Assembly (NCBI GenBank): GCA_027318915.1
Contig: DAHVOH010000011.1
Coordinates: 1 to 54,971 of the forward strand
Reading direction: 5' to 3'
From: Clostridiales bacterium
GTDB taxonomy: Bacteria > Bacillota_E > Sulfobacillia > Sulfobacillales > JAIMBI01
Length of the DNA: 54,971 nucleotides
The notes beneath the pieces were generated by a model. It did no database searches and was not told the origin of the DNA. It saw only the letters and a program-made list of their open reading frames with translations. A program made the translations under genes and the position numbers. Below, piece after piece: positions 28,186-36,769 of this stretch; positions within the stretch are counted from its first letter, which is position 1, and the number at the start of each line of letters is the position of its first letter.

Positions 28186-29280
28186 ATGATGCGGATGGCG
28201 GTGGTGGCGGACGACTTGTCGGGGGCCCTGGCGTCTGCGGGAGCCCTGGCGGCCCAGCACGGTGTGGCGGTGCCCGTGGTCGACCGGGTGCCGGACGCGT
28301 GGTCCGCATGGCTCGTGCTGAATACCGGAAGCCGAGACCACCGGCTGCCGGCCAGCCGTTATCAAGCGCTCGTCGTCCCGCTCTTGCGACAGGGCGTGCG
28401 CCTTATCGACAAGCGGGTGGACTCCGCGCTGCGCGGCCCGGTGGCGGACGAGCTGCGCTGGACGGCGCAGTTGTTTGCCGATCCGCCGTACGTGGTGGCG
28501 GTGCCGGCGTATCCGTCCGCGGATCGGCGAACGGTGGGAGGTGTCCAGCACCACCGGGGCGAGCCGGTGGGACGGTTGGCCGACGTGATGGACGCGCACG
28601 GGCTGGCGCTGAGCTTGTATGGCGCGGACCGCGTCCGGGCGGTGCCAGCATCGGGAGCGACGGACTGGTGGGCGGAGGGACCCGCCGTTTATTTGCTTGA
28701 CATCGACGACGGGGCAGATTTGCAGAGGGCTGCCCGCAGTCTGGCCCGTCTGACTGACGAGCGGACGGAGCCGGTGGTTTTGGTGTCGAGCGGGGCCATT
28801 CTGCGCTACTTTCCTCCCGCCCGGCGCCATGTTGTGGTGGTGATGGGGAGTGGGACGGCCGTGAATCGAGCCCAGGTGGATCAGCTCGGGCGGGCGACGC
28901 CCTGTTGGGTGGGTTCCGTCTGGAAAGCCCCTTCCGCGGCTCTCGCACCGATCCGGGTGCTGGTCAGCTGGGAGGAGGACCGCCCCGCGGGATCCAGGAC
29001 GGATCAGGCGCTGGCCCAGCGGGTTCTGGAGCATTTGGCGCGCTGGGCCGAGGAGGGATGGCGGCCCGGTCGCATCGTGGCCAGCGGAGGCGCCACCGCC
29101 GGCGCGTTGATGCGCGCCGCCCGTGCGGAGGGGGTGGCGGTGACACGGCTGGTCGCCCCCTTAGTGGGGCTCGGGCAGGTGTGCGGCGGCGTCCTGGACG
29201 GCTTGGAACTCATCACCAAAGGCGGTATGGTGGGGGACGAGACGCTCCTGACGGACCTGGTGACCATTGGTCCCGGGTGA
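28186..29280 (+). CDS. Four-carbon acid sugar kinase (DUF1537 family)
   Basis: A 364-residue member of the DUF1537 kinase family. The N-terminal sugar-binding domain shows MAVVADDLSGALASAGALA, with the AxDDxTG-like motif, and RLIDKRVDSALRGPV, the KxDSTLRG-like block. The C-terminal nucleotide-binding domain has IVASGGATAGALMRAA and PLVGLGQVCGGVLDGLELITKGGMVGD, seen here as GLELITKGGMVGD. Family members phosphorylate D-threonate, L-erythronate or similar acids at O4. The next gene is a PdxA2-type dehydrogenase, the known partner that oxidises and decarboxylates the phosphorylated acid to dihydroxyacetone phosphate. GGAGG lies ten bases before the ATG. Confidence 0.88.
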   Translation: MMRMAVVADDLSGALASAGALAAQHGVAVPVVDRVPDAWSAWLVLNTGSRDHRLPASRYQALVVPLLRQGVRLIDKRVDSALRGPVADELRWTAQLFADPPYVVAVPAYPSADRRTVGGVQHHRGEPVGRLADVMDAHGLALSLYGADRVRAVPASGATDWWAEGPAVYLLDIDDGADLQRAARSLARLTDERTEPVVLVSSGAILRYFPPARRHVVVVMGSGTAVNRAQVDQLGRATPCWVGSVWKAPSAALAPIRVLVSWEEDRPAGSRTDQALAQRVLEHLARWAEEGWRPGRIVASGGATAGALMRAARAEGVAVTRLVAPLVGLGQVCGGVLDGLELITKGGMVGDETLLTDLVTIGPG

Positions 29281-29316
29281 CGGGCCGGGTGCGGCGCTCA
29301 GGAAGAAGGGGATGGC

Positions 29317-30336
29317 GTGCAGCAGCGGCCGCGGATTGGCATTACCCTGGGAGACCCGGCGGGCATCGGCCCGGAAATTGTGTTGAGGGCGCTGCAAGAC
29401 CCGGAGATCTATCGCGACGCCGTGCCGGTGCTGTTTGGCAATCCCCGGGTGGTCCGGCGTGCGCTCACGGTTTTGGGCAGCGACGCTGAGCTGCGCCTCG
29501 TCGCCTCGGCGGCGGATGCAGCCGGCACCCCCGGCGTGCTGGATCTGGTGACCACTGGTGATGACACGCCGCCGCCCTGGGGACAGGTTTCGGCGTCCGG
29601 CGGACGCGAGGCCGGCCAAGCGATTACGGCGGCGGTGGGGGCCGTCCAGGCGGGAACGGTGGATGGGCTCAACACGGCGCCACTGAACAAGGAGGCTCTG
29701 CGGCTGGGGGGCTATGCCTATCCCGGACACACCGAGATGCTGGCCGATTTGTTTGAAAGCTCCGGGGTATACACGCTCTTTGTCACGGGGTCTCTGTACA
29801 TCTTCTTCCTGACCCGGCACCATCCGCTCAGGACTGTGCCCGGATTGCTGAGCGTCGAGACGGTGTACGCCGGGATAGTCCGCTGCCTGACGTTCCTGAA
29901 CGAGCTCGGATTTGCCGACCCGCATCTGGCGGTGGCGGCGCTCAATCCTCATGCGGGGGAGCACGGGCTGTTGGGGAGCGAAGAACAGGCGATTTTGGAG
30001 CCGGCGGTCGCGCGGGCACAGGCGGAGGGATATGCGGTCTCGGGACCGGTGCCGGCTGACGCCGTGTTCTACCAGGCCCGCGAGGGCCGCTTCACCGGCG
30101 TCCTGTCCCTCTACCACGATCAGGGTCACATCGCCGCCAAGACGCTGGACTTTTACGGGACGGTGAGCGTGACGCTCGGGTTGCCCGTGATTCGCACATC
30201 GGTCGACCACGGCACCGCCTTCGACATCGCGGGCCGAGGCATCGCCGATGCACGCGGCCAGGTGGCCGCCCTGCGGGCGGCGGCCCGCCTGACTCGCCAG
30301 CAGCAGGCGGCCCGCCGGGATCCCCCCGACCCGTAG
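29317..30336 (+). CDS. pdxA2: 4-phospho-D-threonate/erythronate dehydrogenase (PdxA2 type)
   Basis: A 339-residue NAD-dependent metal dehydrogenase of the PdxA family. Visible blocks are IGITLGDPAGIGPEIVLRAL at the start, NTAPLNKEALRLGGYAYPGHTEML in the middle (NTAPLNKEAL, YPGHTE), VAALNPHAGEHGLLGSEE with the metal-binding histidines, ALSLYHDQGHIAAKTL-like VLSLYHDQGHIAAK, and RTSVDHGTAFDIAGRG. Gene order after a DUF1537 kinase indicates acid-sugar breakdown rather than vitamin B6 synthesis. The start is the GTG at 29317 after AAGGGG. It is convergent with the pit gene. Confidence 0.9.
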   Translation: MQQRPRIGITLGDPAGIGPEIVLRALQDPEIYRDAVPVLFGNPRVVRRALTVLGSDAELRLVASAADAAGTPGVLDLVTTGDDTPPPWGQVSASGGREAGQAITAAVGAVQAGTVDGLNTAPLNKEALRLGGYAYPGHTEMLADLFESSGVYTLFVTGSLYIFFLTRHHPLRTVPGLLSVETVYAGIVRCLTFLNELGFADPHLAVAALNPHAGEHGLLGSEEQAILEPAVARAQAEGYAVSGPVPADAVFYQAREGRFTGVLSLYHDQGHIAAKTLDFYGTVSVTLGLPVIRTSVDHGTAFDIAGRGIADARGQVAALRAAARLTRQQQAARRDPPDP

Positions 30337-30337
30337 A

Positions 30338-30354
30338 CGCGGCGCCTCGCCGCG
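30338..30354 (+). terminator. Hairpin after pdxA2
   Basis: CGCGGCG and CGCCGCG form a perfect seven-base stem around CCT, starting one base past the pdxA2 stop. No T-run follows, so termination is not certain. Confidence 0.45.
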
Positions 30355-30370
30355 CGCAGAAGTCGAGGGC

Positions 30371-30395
30371 GACCGGCTCGCGCCGTTCGCCGGTC
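30371..30395 (-). terminator. Hairpin directly after the pit stop codon
   Basis: GACCGGC and GCCGGTC form a perfect seven-base stem around an 11-base loop, touching the pit stop codon on the minus strand. It may end pit transcription; there is no T-run. Confidence 0.4.
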
Positions 30396-31379
30396 CTAAA
30401 GCCCGGCGACGGCGTGAGCCGCCATCATTACCAGAAAACCGGCCGCCAGGGAGAGCGGCACCACGGCCACCCAGGCGCCGAAGATGCGGCTGGCGGTTCG
30501 CCACTGCACACGCCGCGGGGCCAGTGCGGAGCCCAAGCCGAAGAGGGCTCCGTCCAGGGCCTGCGTGTTGCTGACCGGTACGCCCATCAGGGCCGCGGCC
30601 ACGACCACCAGGGCGGACGACGCTTGCACCGTGACCGAGTGCAGCGGCCGCACCCGGAAAATATGGCCGCCGATGGTGCGGGCGATGCGGATGCCGCCCA
30701 ACATCAGGCCCACCACCCACAGCAGCCCGACGATGCCGATGACGGGCGCGGTGACCCCAAACGGGGCAGGGTGAATGGCCATGACGTCAAACAGCGCCGC
30801 TAAGCCCAACGACTTTTCAAAGCCGTTGGCTCCGTAAGCCAGCCCTTGCGCAATCACCGTGAGCGGCTGGAGATAGCCGAGCCGTCGACCTGTGGTGACG
30901 CTGGCATCGTGCAGCACGCGCCAGAGGATCTTCGCCGCCACGAAACACACGATAAAGCCGACCACCAGCGAGCCGCCGACGCCGACGGCCACCTTGTCCA
31001 CGCCCAGCCAGTGAATGGCGTGGCGCGGCCCCGTCGCCCAGGCCACGCCGACTATGCCGCCGGCCAGGGCGACGGTGGTGCTGGATGGCACGCGCAACGC
31101 CCAACTGGTCAGCAAGGTCAGCAGGGCGGCGAGGATGGAGGCGCCCAAGACGTCGAGACCGACCCGGGGGAAGTTGAGAATCTGCACCGCGATGGTGTGG
31201 GAGACGGCGGTGCCCAGCAGGAAGGGCCCGGCGATGACGCTTAGGATCAGAATCGGGACCAGGAATCGGGGCGCGATGGATCGCGTGAGCAGGAAGGTGC
31301 CCAATAGATTGCCGCCGTCGTTCATGCCGGAAAACACGGCGTAAAGGGCCACCAGCAGGCCCACCGCATCCTTCACCAT
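30396..31379 (-). CDS. pit: Inorganic phosphate transporter, Pit family
   Basis: A 327-residue membrane protein with about ten hydrophobic helices. The N-terminal repeat has AVFSGMNDGGNLLGTFL, the family's GxNDxxN-type signature. The second half has AYGANGFEKSLGL and VSNTQALDGALFGLG, the repeated signature (ANxxxKxxG, PxSxTQA). Pit carriers import metal-phosphate complexes with protons at low affinity. The ATG at 31379 follows AGAGGGGGCAGAG; a longer upstream frame lacks a ribosome binding site. A four-repeat Pho box lies about 200 bases upstream, in an orientation that may mean repression under phosphate limitation. Confidence 0.88.
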   Translation of the reverse strand: MVKDAVGLLVALYAVFSGMNDGGNLLGTFLLTRSIAPRFLVPILILSVIAGPFLLGTAVSHTIAVQILNFPRVGLDVLGASILAALLTLLTSWALRVPSSTTVALAGGIVGVAWATGPRHAIHWLGVDKVAVGVGGSLVVGFIVCFVAAKILWRVLHDASVTTGRRLGYLQPLTVIAQGLAYGANGFEKSLGLAALFDVMAIHPAPFGVTAPVIGIVGLLWVVGLMLGGIRIARTIGGHIFRVRPLHSVTVQASSALVVVAAALMGVPVSNTQALDGALFGLGSALAPRRVQWRTASRIFGAWVAVVPLSLAAGFLVMMAAHAVAGL

Positions 31380-31574
31380 CTCTGCCCCCTCTGATGTGGC
31401 CAAGCGCTCGCGAGCCAGGCCTGACACGCTTCGGGCGGGGGCCGCCGCCGCCTTCGGAAGACCCGGGGACACATCGCTTGTGCGCGGCACGATCTGCCCC
31501 GCGCCGATGGACCCGACCGGGACCGGGCGGATGAGCGAGATGCCAGGCCGGCGCCCGAGGTCCATCGACCGAGT

Positions 31575-31613
31575 TTAACACAAACCTAACATGAACTTAA
31601 CCCAGTCTTAACA
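31575..31613 (+). promoter_or_regulatory. Pho box: four TTAACA-type repeats every 11 bp
   Basis: TTAACA (31575), CTAACA (31586), TTAACC (31597) and TTAACA (31608) occur at exact 11-bp intervals. This is the arrangement bound by PhoP dimers in Bacillus, with hexamers separated by five bases. The repeats read on the strand opposite pit. In Bacillus that orientation is associated with repressed promoters, which would suit a low-affinity phosphate carrier. Alternatively they could activate rightward transcription. Confidence 0.75.
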
Positions 31614-31780
31614 GACCAAACGCGACGCGGCCAGAACCGTGCCCCTCGGACCGGCGCGGCTCGTCGCGGGGCGGCTTGGCCGGACGCTTGAGGACCGCGG
31701 GACCCATTGTGGAACTCTTCGCTTAAAATACACGGACGCGGGCTGCGGTCGGGGCTGCGGTTCTCAGGGACGCGGCGGCT

Positions 31781-31885
31781 GGGGTCCCCGACCCCTCCGC
31801 CCTACCAGCGGTAGGGGCTTGCAAAAATTCGCAAGGACGCCGAAAGTAGAATCCCAGGCTAGAGTACTGCGGGCTTCGTACTTTC
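31781..31885. ncRNA. Candidate structured RNA: four tandem perfect stems
   Basis: Within 105 bases there are GGGGTC/GACCCC (loop 3), CCTACC/GGTAGG (loop 3), CTTGC/GCAAG (loop 8) and GAAAGTA/TACTTTC enclosing 30 bases. Inside the last lies AGTAC/GTACT, which shares bases with TACTTTC, so the two cannot form together. This looks like a folded RNA with alternative states, 300 bases ahead of the small membrane protein gene. The strand and family are not determined, and the function is unknown. Confidence 0.3.
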
Positions 31886-32184
31886 TTCATCCAGGAATGT
31901 TGCGGCCACCTGTCGTCATGGCATGAGATTTCCGACGTGGCTGGCGGGCTCTGTCGACAACTGACCAACGCGTGACGCGGCCACACAGCGTTCCTTCGTT
32001 TGTGGACTATCTGAGAACAGTGCCTTCTGTGCGGCGCGTGGTGCCCGGACGGCGGGTGAAGATGCGGTGCGGCGTGACATTCTTGTGCGACCGGCTCGGG
32101 GAGTGCGGGGCGGTGGCTTCACAAGCCGGGACGTGGCGGTGGGATGCGTGGGGTCGGGACGCAATAGCCGGAAGGGAGAGCGAC

Positions 32185-32451
32185 GTGCACTGGGGATTGG
32201 TGATCGAGGTGGCCGCCGTGGCGGCGGTGATCGTGGCAATGGACGTCGTGGGACGATGGTGGCGGTTTCGCCAAAACATCCGCCTCGGCATTGTCGTTCG
32301 CGGACCCCGCCGTCGTGTCCGTTTTCGTCTCCGGCATCGCCGGGCGCGCGGAGCGCGATTGGCGCCGGTGGTCTCCTTGCAGCGCTATGCGCGCCATCGG
32401 ACCTTCGTGACGTTTCGCACCCGAACATTGCGCGACCACGACGCCGAGTGA
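32185..32451 (+). CDS. Small single-span membrane protein with arginine-rich tail
   Basis: An 88-residue protein, not recognised as any named family. Residues 3-20 (WGLVIEVAAVAAVIVAMD) form one membrane helix. The rest is strongly basic, with many Arg in runs such as RGPRRRVRFRLRHRRARG, suggesting contact with nucleic acid, phospholipid heads or ribosomes on the cytoplasmic face. The start is the GTG at 32185, with GGGAGAG six bases upstream. A longer upstream frame lacks such a site and has no hydrophobic or protein-like character. It lies downstream of the Pho-box/hairpin region. Function unknown. Confidence 0.55.
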   Translation: MHWGLVIEVAAVAAVIVAMDVVGRWWRFRQNIRLGIVVRGPRRRVRFRLRHRRARGARLAPVVSLQRYARHRTFVTFRTRTLRDHDAE

Positions 32452-32650
32452 GTGTCGCGCGTCACCTCGGCGGGTTCGGGCGGGCGGATGGGCGACGGGC
32501 GCCGGCGTCGTGCCCGGAGCTGCCGGGGCCTATGTCGTCTCGGCATCGGCCTTGCGGTGCCGTCGACCAAACGCCGCCGCTGCCGGTTGCGTGGCGGTCT
32601 CCTGGTCAAGACTTGTGGGCGGTGACACAATGGCTCCGAGGAGGGAGCCC

Positions 32651-33232
32651 GTGCCCGAGGTCGACCCGGATCTGCTCTGGCTGGCGGAGTTTGTCAACAC
32701 GCGCGACGTGGAGAGCGGCATCGATACGATAGACCATCCGGAAGGTCTCTGGACCTGGCTGGTCGCCCACGACCTCGCCGGGGACGACTCGGCCATGCCG
32801 GGTGAGCCGGACGTCGAGCGGGCCAAGACGCTGCGGGAGGGGCTGCGAGCCATCCTGTTGGCCCACAACCATGCCCAAGCGGACCAGGGGGCGATTCACC
32901 GGCTCAACGAGCTATTGCGCGACGTGCCGTTCTATTGGCGGTGCGCGCCGGATGGGCGGATCGAGGCCGTGCCGCTGTCGGATCTCGCCGTTCGCGCGGG
33001 CCTCGCGGAGATGCTCGCGCGATGGGATCGGGCCGCCCAACATCCGGGATGGACACGACTGAAGGCCTGTCGCAACGCCGCCTGCCAGTGGGCGTTTTAC
33101 GACCACTCCCGCAACCGGAGCCATCAGTGGTGCTCCATGGCCGCTTGTGGGAGTGTGATGAAAGCCCGACGCTACCGAGCGCGGAAACGAGCGCGGGAGG
33201 CACCGGCCCAAGCCCGCGCTTCGCGCGGCTGA
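32651..33232 (+). CDS. CGNR zinc-finger (ABATE) transcription factor-like protein
   Basis: A 193-residue protein with two recognisable parts. The N-terminal ABATE region has LLWLAEFVNTRDVESG and a helical segment including AKTLREGLRAILLA. The C-terminal CGNR zinc finger reads CRNAACQWAFYDHSRNRSHQWCSMAACGSVMKARRYRAR, here noted by its parts: CRNAAC, DHSRNRSHQWCS, ACGSVMKARRYR. The usual CGNR residues are CGSV, so the name-giving Asn-Arg is changed while all zinc cysteines remain. The GTG at 32651 has GGAGG seven bases before it. An ATG seven codons earlier is possible. Family members are stress-related regulators; the target is unknown. Confidence 0.82.
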   Translation: MPEVDPDLLWLAEFVNTRDVESGIDTIDHPEGLWTWLVAHDLAGDDSAMPGEPDVERAKTLREGLRAILLAHNHAQADQGAIHRLNELLRDVPFYWRCAPDGRIEAVPLSDLAVRAGLAEMLARWDRAAQHPGWTRLKACRNAACQWAFYDHSRNRSHQWCSMAACGSVMKARRYRARKRAREAPAQARASRG

Positions 33233-33965
33233 GAGGGACGTCGTGACGTCCGTGGCCGGAGGGGCGCGTTTGACCCGCCGGCCACCCACACCCGCCGTTC
33301 CGGCGACTGCGGGCGACGCGATGAGGTCTCGGCCGGTCTGGTTTCCGGCCCTGGGCCCGATGGTTCGGGGATCCCGGGCCGCCAGGCTGTCCAGCCCTGT
33401 TGCTGCCGTCCCTGGCCCCACCCAGTACGGCCATGTCTGCGCAGTCTCGGGCAATGGTCCCGGCGAGCGGGCCGAAGAGGGGCCGCAAGGCACCGGTTTT
33501 CGCCGGACCGGCATGGTCCCTCGCCGCGTCGGGCGGTTACCACCCAGCCGTCATCCTGCTGGTCCATCGGGTGCCCGAATCCCCTGGGCGCGCGAAACGG
33601 AGGGGACCGTGTTGCCGACAACAGACAGCGCGGGCAACGACGAGGATATTCAGCAGGGTGGGCCGCCCCGCACGGCGAAGACCACGATGGACACGCCACG
33701 GGTTGTCAAGGCCGCGGGGCCCAGTCGCCGTCGATGCTCCGCGCGGGCGCCATCCGCCGGTCGATTTCGGCGACAGGGAGCCCGAGGGGTCGCTCTCGGA
33801 CCGTCCCTTCGCAGAGGGACTCCGTCGGCCGGAACGTGATGGCGCTCCCGGGGCGGCCGGTCCGGTTCCTGGTTCCCTGCCCGGGGCGTAAAGCCGCCCG
33901 CTTGGCAGGGAGCGGCGGGTTGCCGAATATCCGCGTCTCCAAGGACGCACCGAAGAGGTGACACA
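33233..33965. other. Intergenic, nothing recognised
   Basis: About 730 GC-rich bases between the CGNR gene and the M61 peptidase gene. Open frames exist on both strands but have no motif or credible translation start. A loose hairpin around CCCTGCC/GGCAGGG near 33880-33915 could be a leader structure of the peptidase gene. Confidence 0.4.
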
Positions 33966-35771
33966 ATGACGGAGACCTTCACGGTCGATTGCGCGCCGGC
34001 GGCCCGACATCTCTTGGCCGTCACGCTGGAGTTGACCGGATTGACGCCGGGGTCACACGAACTGGCCCTGCCGGTCTGGGCGCCGGGCGCCTACCGCGTG
34101 GCCGACTACGCCAAGAACGTCTTTGATCTGCGGGTGGTGGACTCCGAGGCCAAAGCCATCCGGGTCGAAAAGACCGCCAAGAACATCTGGCGTTTCGATG
34201 CTCAGGGCTCCGTGACGGTGACGTATCAGGTGTACTGCTTTCAGCTCACTGTGAGCGGCAGTCATTGCGACGGTACCCACGCCTATTGGAACGGCACCAA
34301 TGTGTTCTTCGTGGTGGATGGGGAGAAGACCCACCCCATTGACCTTTACATCCGCGCCCCCGAAGGGTGGCGCGTCTCGACCGGTCTCGACCGCCCCGAC
34401 GACGACGCCTTTCACTTTCGGGCTCCCAATTTCGACATTCTGGCGGACTGCCCGGTCGAAGTCGGGACCCAACGCGTGTACACGTTCCAGGCCCTGGGCA
34501 AGCGACATGAGATAGCCCTCTGGGGCTCCGGGAACGAAGATCCGGAGAGACTCGTGGCCGACACGCGGAAGATGGTGGAGGCGGCCGGCACCATCTTTGG
34601 CGGTCTGCCCTATGACCACTACACCTTTATCGTGCACATTGCGGATGCCGGAGGCGGTTTGGAGCACCTGAACTCCACGGTGTGCGGCGTCTCCCGGACC
34701 GCCTTTCAGCCCTGGAGCAACTACCGGCGCGTGCTTCACCTCTTCAGCCATGAGTTCTTCCATCTCTGGAACGTCAAGCGCATCCATCCCGACGTGCTGG
34801 GGCCGTTCGACTATAACCGGGAAGTGTATACGCACCTGCTCTGGGCGATGGAAGGCTACACCGACTATTACGCGTATCTGGTGCTGCGCCGGGCGGGACT
34901 GGTGACACCGGAGGAATACCTCGAACAGCAGGCGTCCGACATCAAAGACTTGGAGCTTCAACCCGGGCGGAATTGGACCAGCCTCGCCCTGTCGTCCTTC
35001 AACACCTGGATTGCCTGGTCGTTTCCGCCCTCCGACGATCTCCCGAATCGTTACATTTCGTACTACCTGAAGGGCGGCCTGGTGGGGATGCTGATGGATC
35101 TGGAGATCCGTCGGCGCACCCACAACAAAAAGTCGCTGGACGATGTTCTGCGCCTCCTGATGGACCGCTATGGATCGAAGGGCGTCGGATTCCCCGAGGC
35201 CACCTACCGCGAGGTGGTGGAGGAAGTGGCCGGCGGGTCGATGGCGGACTTCTTCGCACGCTACGTGGAAGGCGTGGACGAGCTTCCGTTCGAGGAGTTG
35301 CTCGGCGCCGCCGGGCTCGAGCTCAAGCGCACGGTGAAGAATCCCGACCGCCGGACGCCGGCGGGCACCCCGTCCGCCCACGAGGAGCCCGAGCCCCCGT
35401 ATGGTTGGCTCGGCGTGGTGTATCCCCGAACCGTCAATCCGCCGAGAGCCGAGCCCGGCGGTGCGCGGGTGCAGGCGGTGTACGATCCGGGCCCGTCCGC
35501 CGGCCTCCTCTATCCCGGCGACGAGGTCATCGCGGTGGACACCATCCGGGTCGTGAGCGCACAGGACCTCGACGCTCGCATCCGGGCCAGCTGCGCGCCC
35601 GGCAGTCCGGTGACCATCCAACTCTTCCGTCGCGGACGGCTGGAGGAGGTCACGGTGACGGTGGGGGCGGCGCCGCCCAACACGTACAAAATCACGCGCA
35701 TGAAGTCTCCCGATCCGCTTCGGAAGGCCATCTACGAGGGATGGCTGGAAACGTCCTGGCCCGACGCCTAA
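33966..35771 (+). CDS. M61 family metallopeptidase with C-terminal PDZ domain
   Basis: A 601-residue zinc peptidase of the glycyl-aminopeptidase (M61) family. Residues 1-170 form the beta-rich N-terminal domain (ELALPVWAPGAYRVADYAKNV, WNGTNVFF). The catalytic domain carries the gluzincin motif HEFFHLWNVKRI (His262, Glu263, His266), with Glu296 in WAMEGYTDYYA as third ligand. GGGLEHLNST near 230 is the substrate-binding edge motif (GGxEH). A PDZ domain at about 465-560 includes YGWLGVVYP and AVYDPGPSAGLLYPGDEVIAVD. No signal peptide is seen, so it is probably cytoplasmic. GAGGTG stands upstream of the ATG. It likely trims peptides with N-terminal Gly or acidic residues. Confidence 0.92.
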   Translation: MTETFTVDCAPAARHLLAVTLELTGLTPGSHELALPVWAPGAYRVADYAKNVFDLRVVDSEAKAIRVEKTAKNIWRFDAQGSVTVTYQVYCFQLTVSGSHCDGTHAYWNGTNVFFVVDGEKTHPIDLYIRAPEGWRVSTGLDRPDDDAFHFRAPNFDILADCPVEVGTQRVYTFQALGKRHEIALWGSGNEDPERLVADTRKMVEAAGTIFGGLPYDHYTFIVHIADAGGGLEHLNSTVCGVSRTAFQPWSNYRRVLHLFSHEFFHLWNVKRIHPDVLGPFDYNREVYTHLLWAMEGYTDYYAYLVLRRAGLVTPEEYLEQQASDIKDLELQPGRNWTSLALSSFNTWIAWSFPPSDDLPNRYISYYLKGGLVGMLMDLEIRRRTHNKKSLDDVLRLLMDRYGSKGVGFPEATYREVVEEVAGGSMADFFARYVEGVDELPFEELLGAAGLELKRTVKNPDRRTPAGTPSAHEEPEPPYGWLGVVYPRTVNPPRAEPGGARVQAVYDPGPSAGLLYPGDEVIAVDTIRVVSAQDLDARIRASCAPGSPVTIQLFRRGRLEEVTVTVGAAPPNTYKITRMKSPDPLRKAIYEGWLETSWPDA

Positions 35772-36769
35772 CGCAACGCGCCGAAAGGCGTCGGGTCGCG
35801 GAGCGTTTTGCCCGGCGGGCGGCGAACCGAAACACATCGGCCTCCCTTCGAGCCAAGCGGGCCGGTGGCGCTCTGGCGCGGTCCACCGGGCCCAGCGCCT
35901 GGCCAAGCGATAAGGTCGGCACGGCTGTCCGCATGCGGCGGCGTTTTTTCTGGCAGCGAGCGTGATCGACAGCGCGCGCCGAACGTCCGTCACGCCAGAC
36001 CCGCCAAGCGGCCAGGGGTAGTTTCCGCGCGGCGGCCCCAAGCGCCGGCCGTTTGCCGAGACGCAGCATCCTGCGGCAAATAAGCCTGCCCTGGGCCTCT
36101 CGGCGCGGCGAACGGCTCACCCGGCGGCTTCGACCCAGAGGTGTCTTCGGGCGGCCGAGCCCTACCGGCCGTCGGGCCCCCGCCCATCCGCTTGGCCGGA
36201 TGAATGCCCCCTCGTGCCCAGACTGGCGCAGCGGGTCCCCGGCCGGCGGTCCGAAAGCGAGGGGGATCCTCCGAGCGGCACCTGCGCCCATGGGCCCATC
36301 CCACTCACACCCCCCGGCCACGCCGGCGGCGGCGCCCGCGTCACTGGGGACCCGGTTCCGGGTCGCTTCGTCCCCGACGTCCCCATGCCTCGCGAGTCAA
36401 ACAGCCACGGGTTGCCGGGTCGCGAGCGCCCATTCCTGGTGCAACCGCGCGCTTTTCGCACGATTCTGCCCGGCGCGTATGGCCGCGCGGCCAGCGTGCG
36501 CCAGCTGCGGCATGGCGCGTAACGCCCGCCACTCCGCGGGCAGCCCCCACATGGTCGGCCGGGGCCCCAAGGCAGCCCGCCGGGCCCACCGCCTGCCAGC
36601 CACGCCGTCGGTGTGGCGCGCGGAACCCAGGGCGTTGGGGCAGCACGGGCGGCGCCGCCTGAGGCGTCCCCCGTTTGGAACCGGCCAGATGCACGCCAAA
36701 GAAAGTCCCCCGCGGCCCAAGAAATGACGGGTATCCACAGCCGCACACGCGAAGCGGTGGAGTGCCCGT
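35772..36769. other. Gene-free stretch, nothing recognised
   Basis: About one kilobase of very GC-rich sequence after the M61 gene. Frames on both strands give proline/arginine-rich nonsense with no motif. It may be decayed flanking DNA of the transposase remnant that follows. Confidence 0.45.

Larger units (their letters stand above)
31380..32184. other. Long intergenic region with Pho box and hairpin cluster
   Basis: About 800 bases between divergent pit and the small membrane protein gene. It has no protein-like frame. It contains a Pho-type direct repeat array (31575-31613) and a dense series of perfect stems (31781-31885), both listed separately, and is richer in A and T than its surroundings. 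Confidence 0.6.

Noticed and set aside
29317..30336. Vitamin B6 synthesis (PdxA) role
   Set aside because: The gene directly follows a DUF1537 kinase, the known partner of PdxA2 enzymes in four-carbon acid sugar breakdown.
31781..31885. Assignment as a c-di-GMP-I (GEMM) riboswitch
   Set aside because: GCAAA, GGACGC and AAAG are present in order, but the tetraloop, receptor and second helix do not match the consensus. Kept only as an unassigned structured region.
36162..36746. Proline/glycine-rich minus-strand protein
   Set aside because: Low-complexity translation of GC-rich DNA; several overlapping frames of the same kind and no conserved block.
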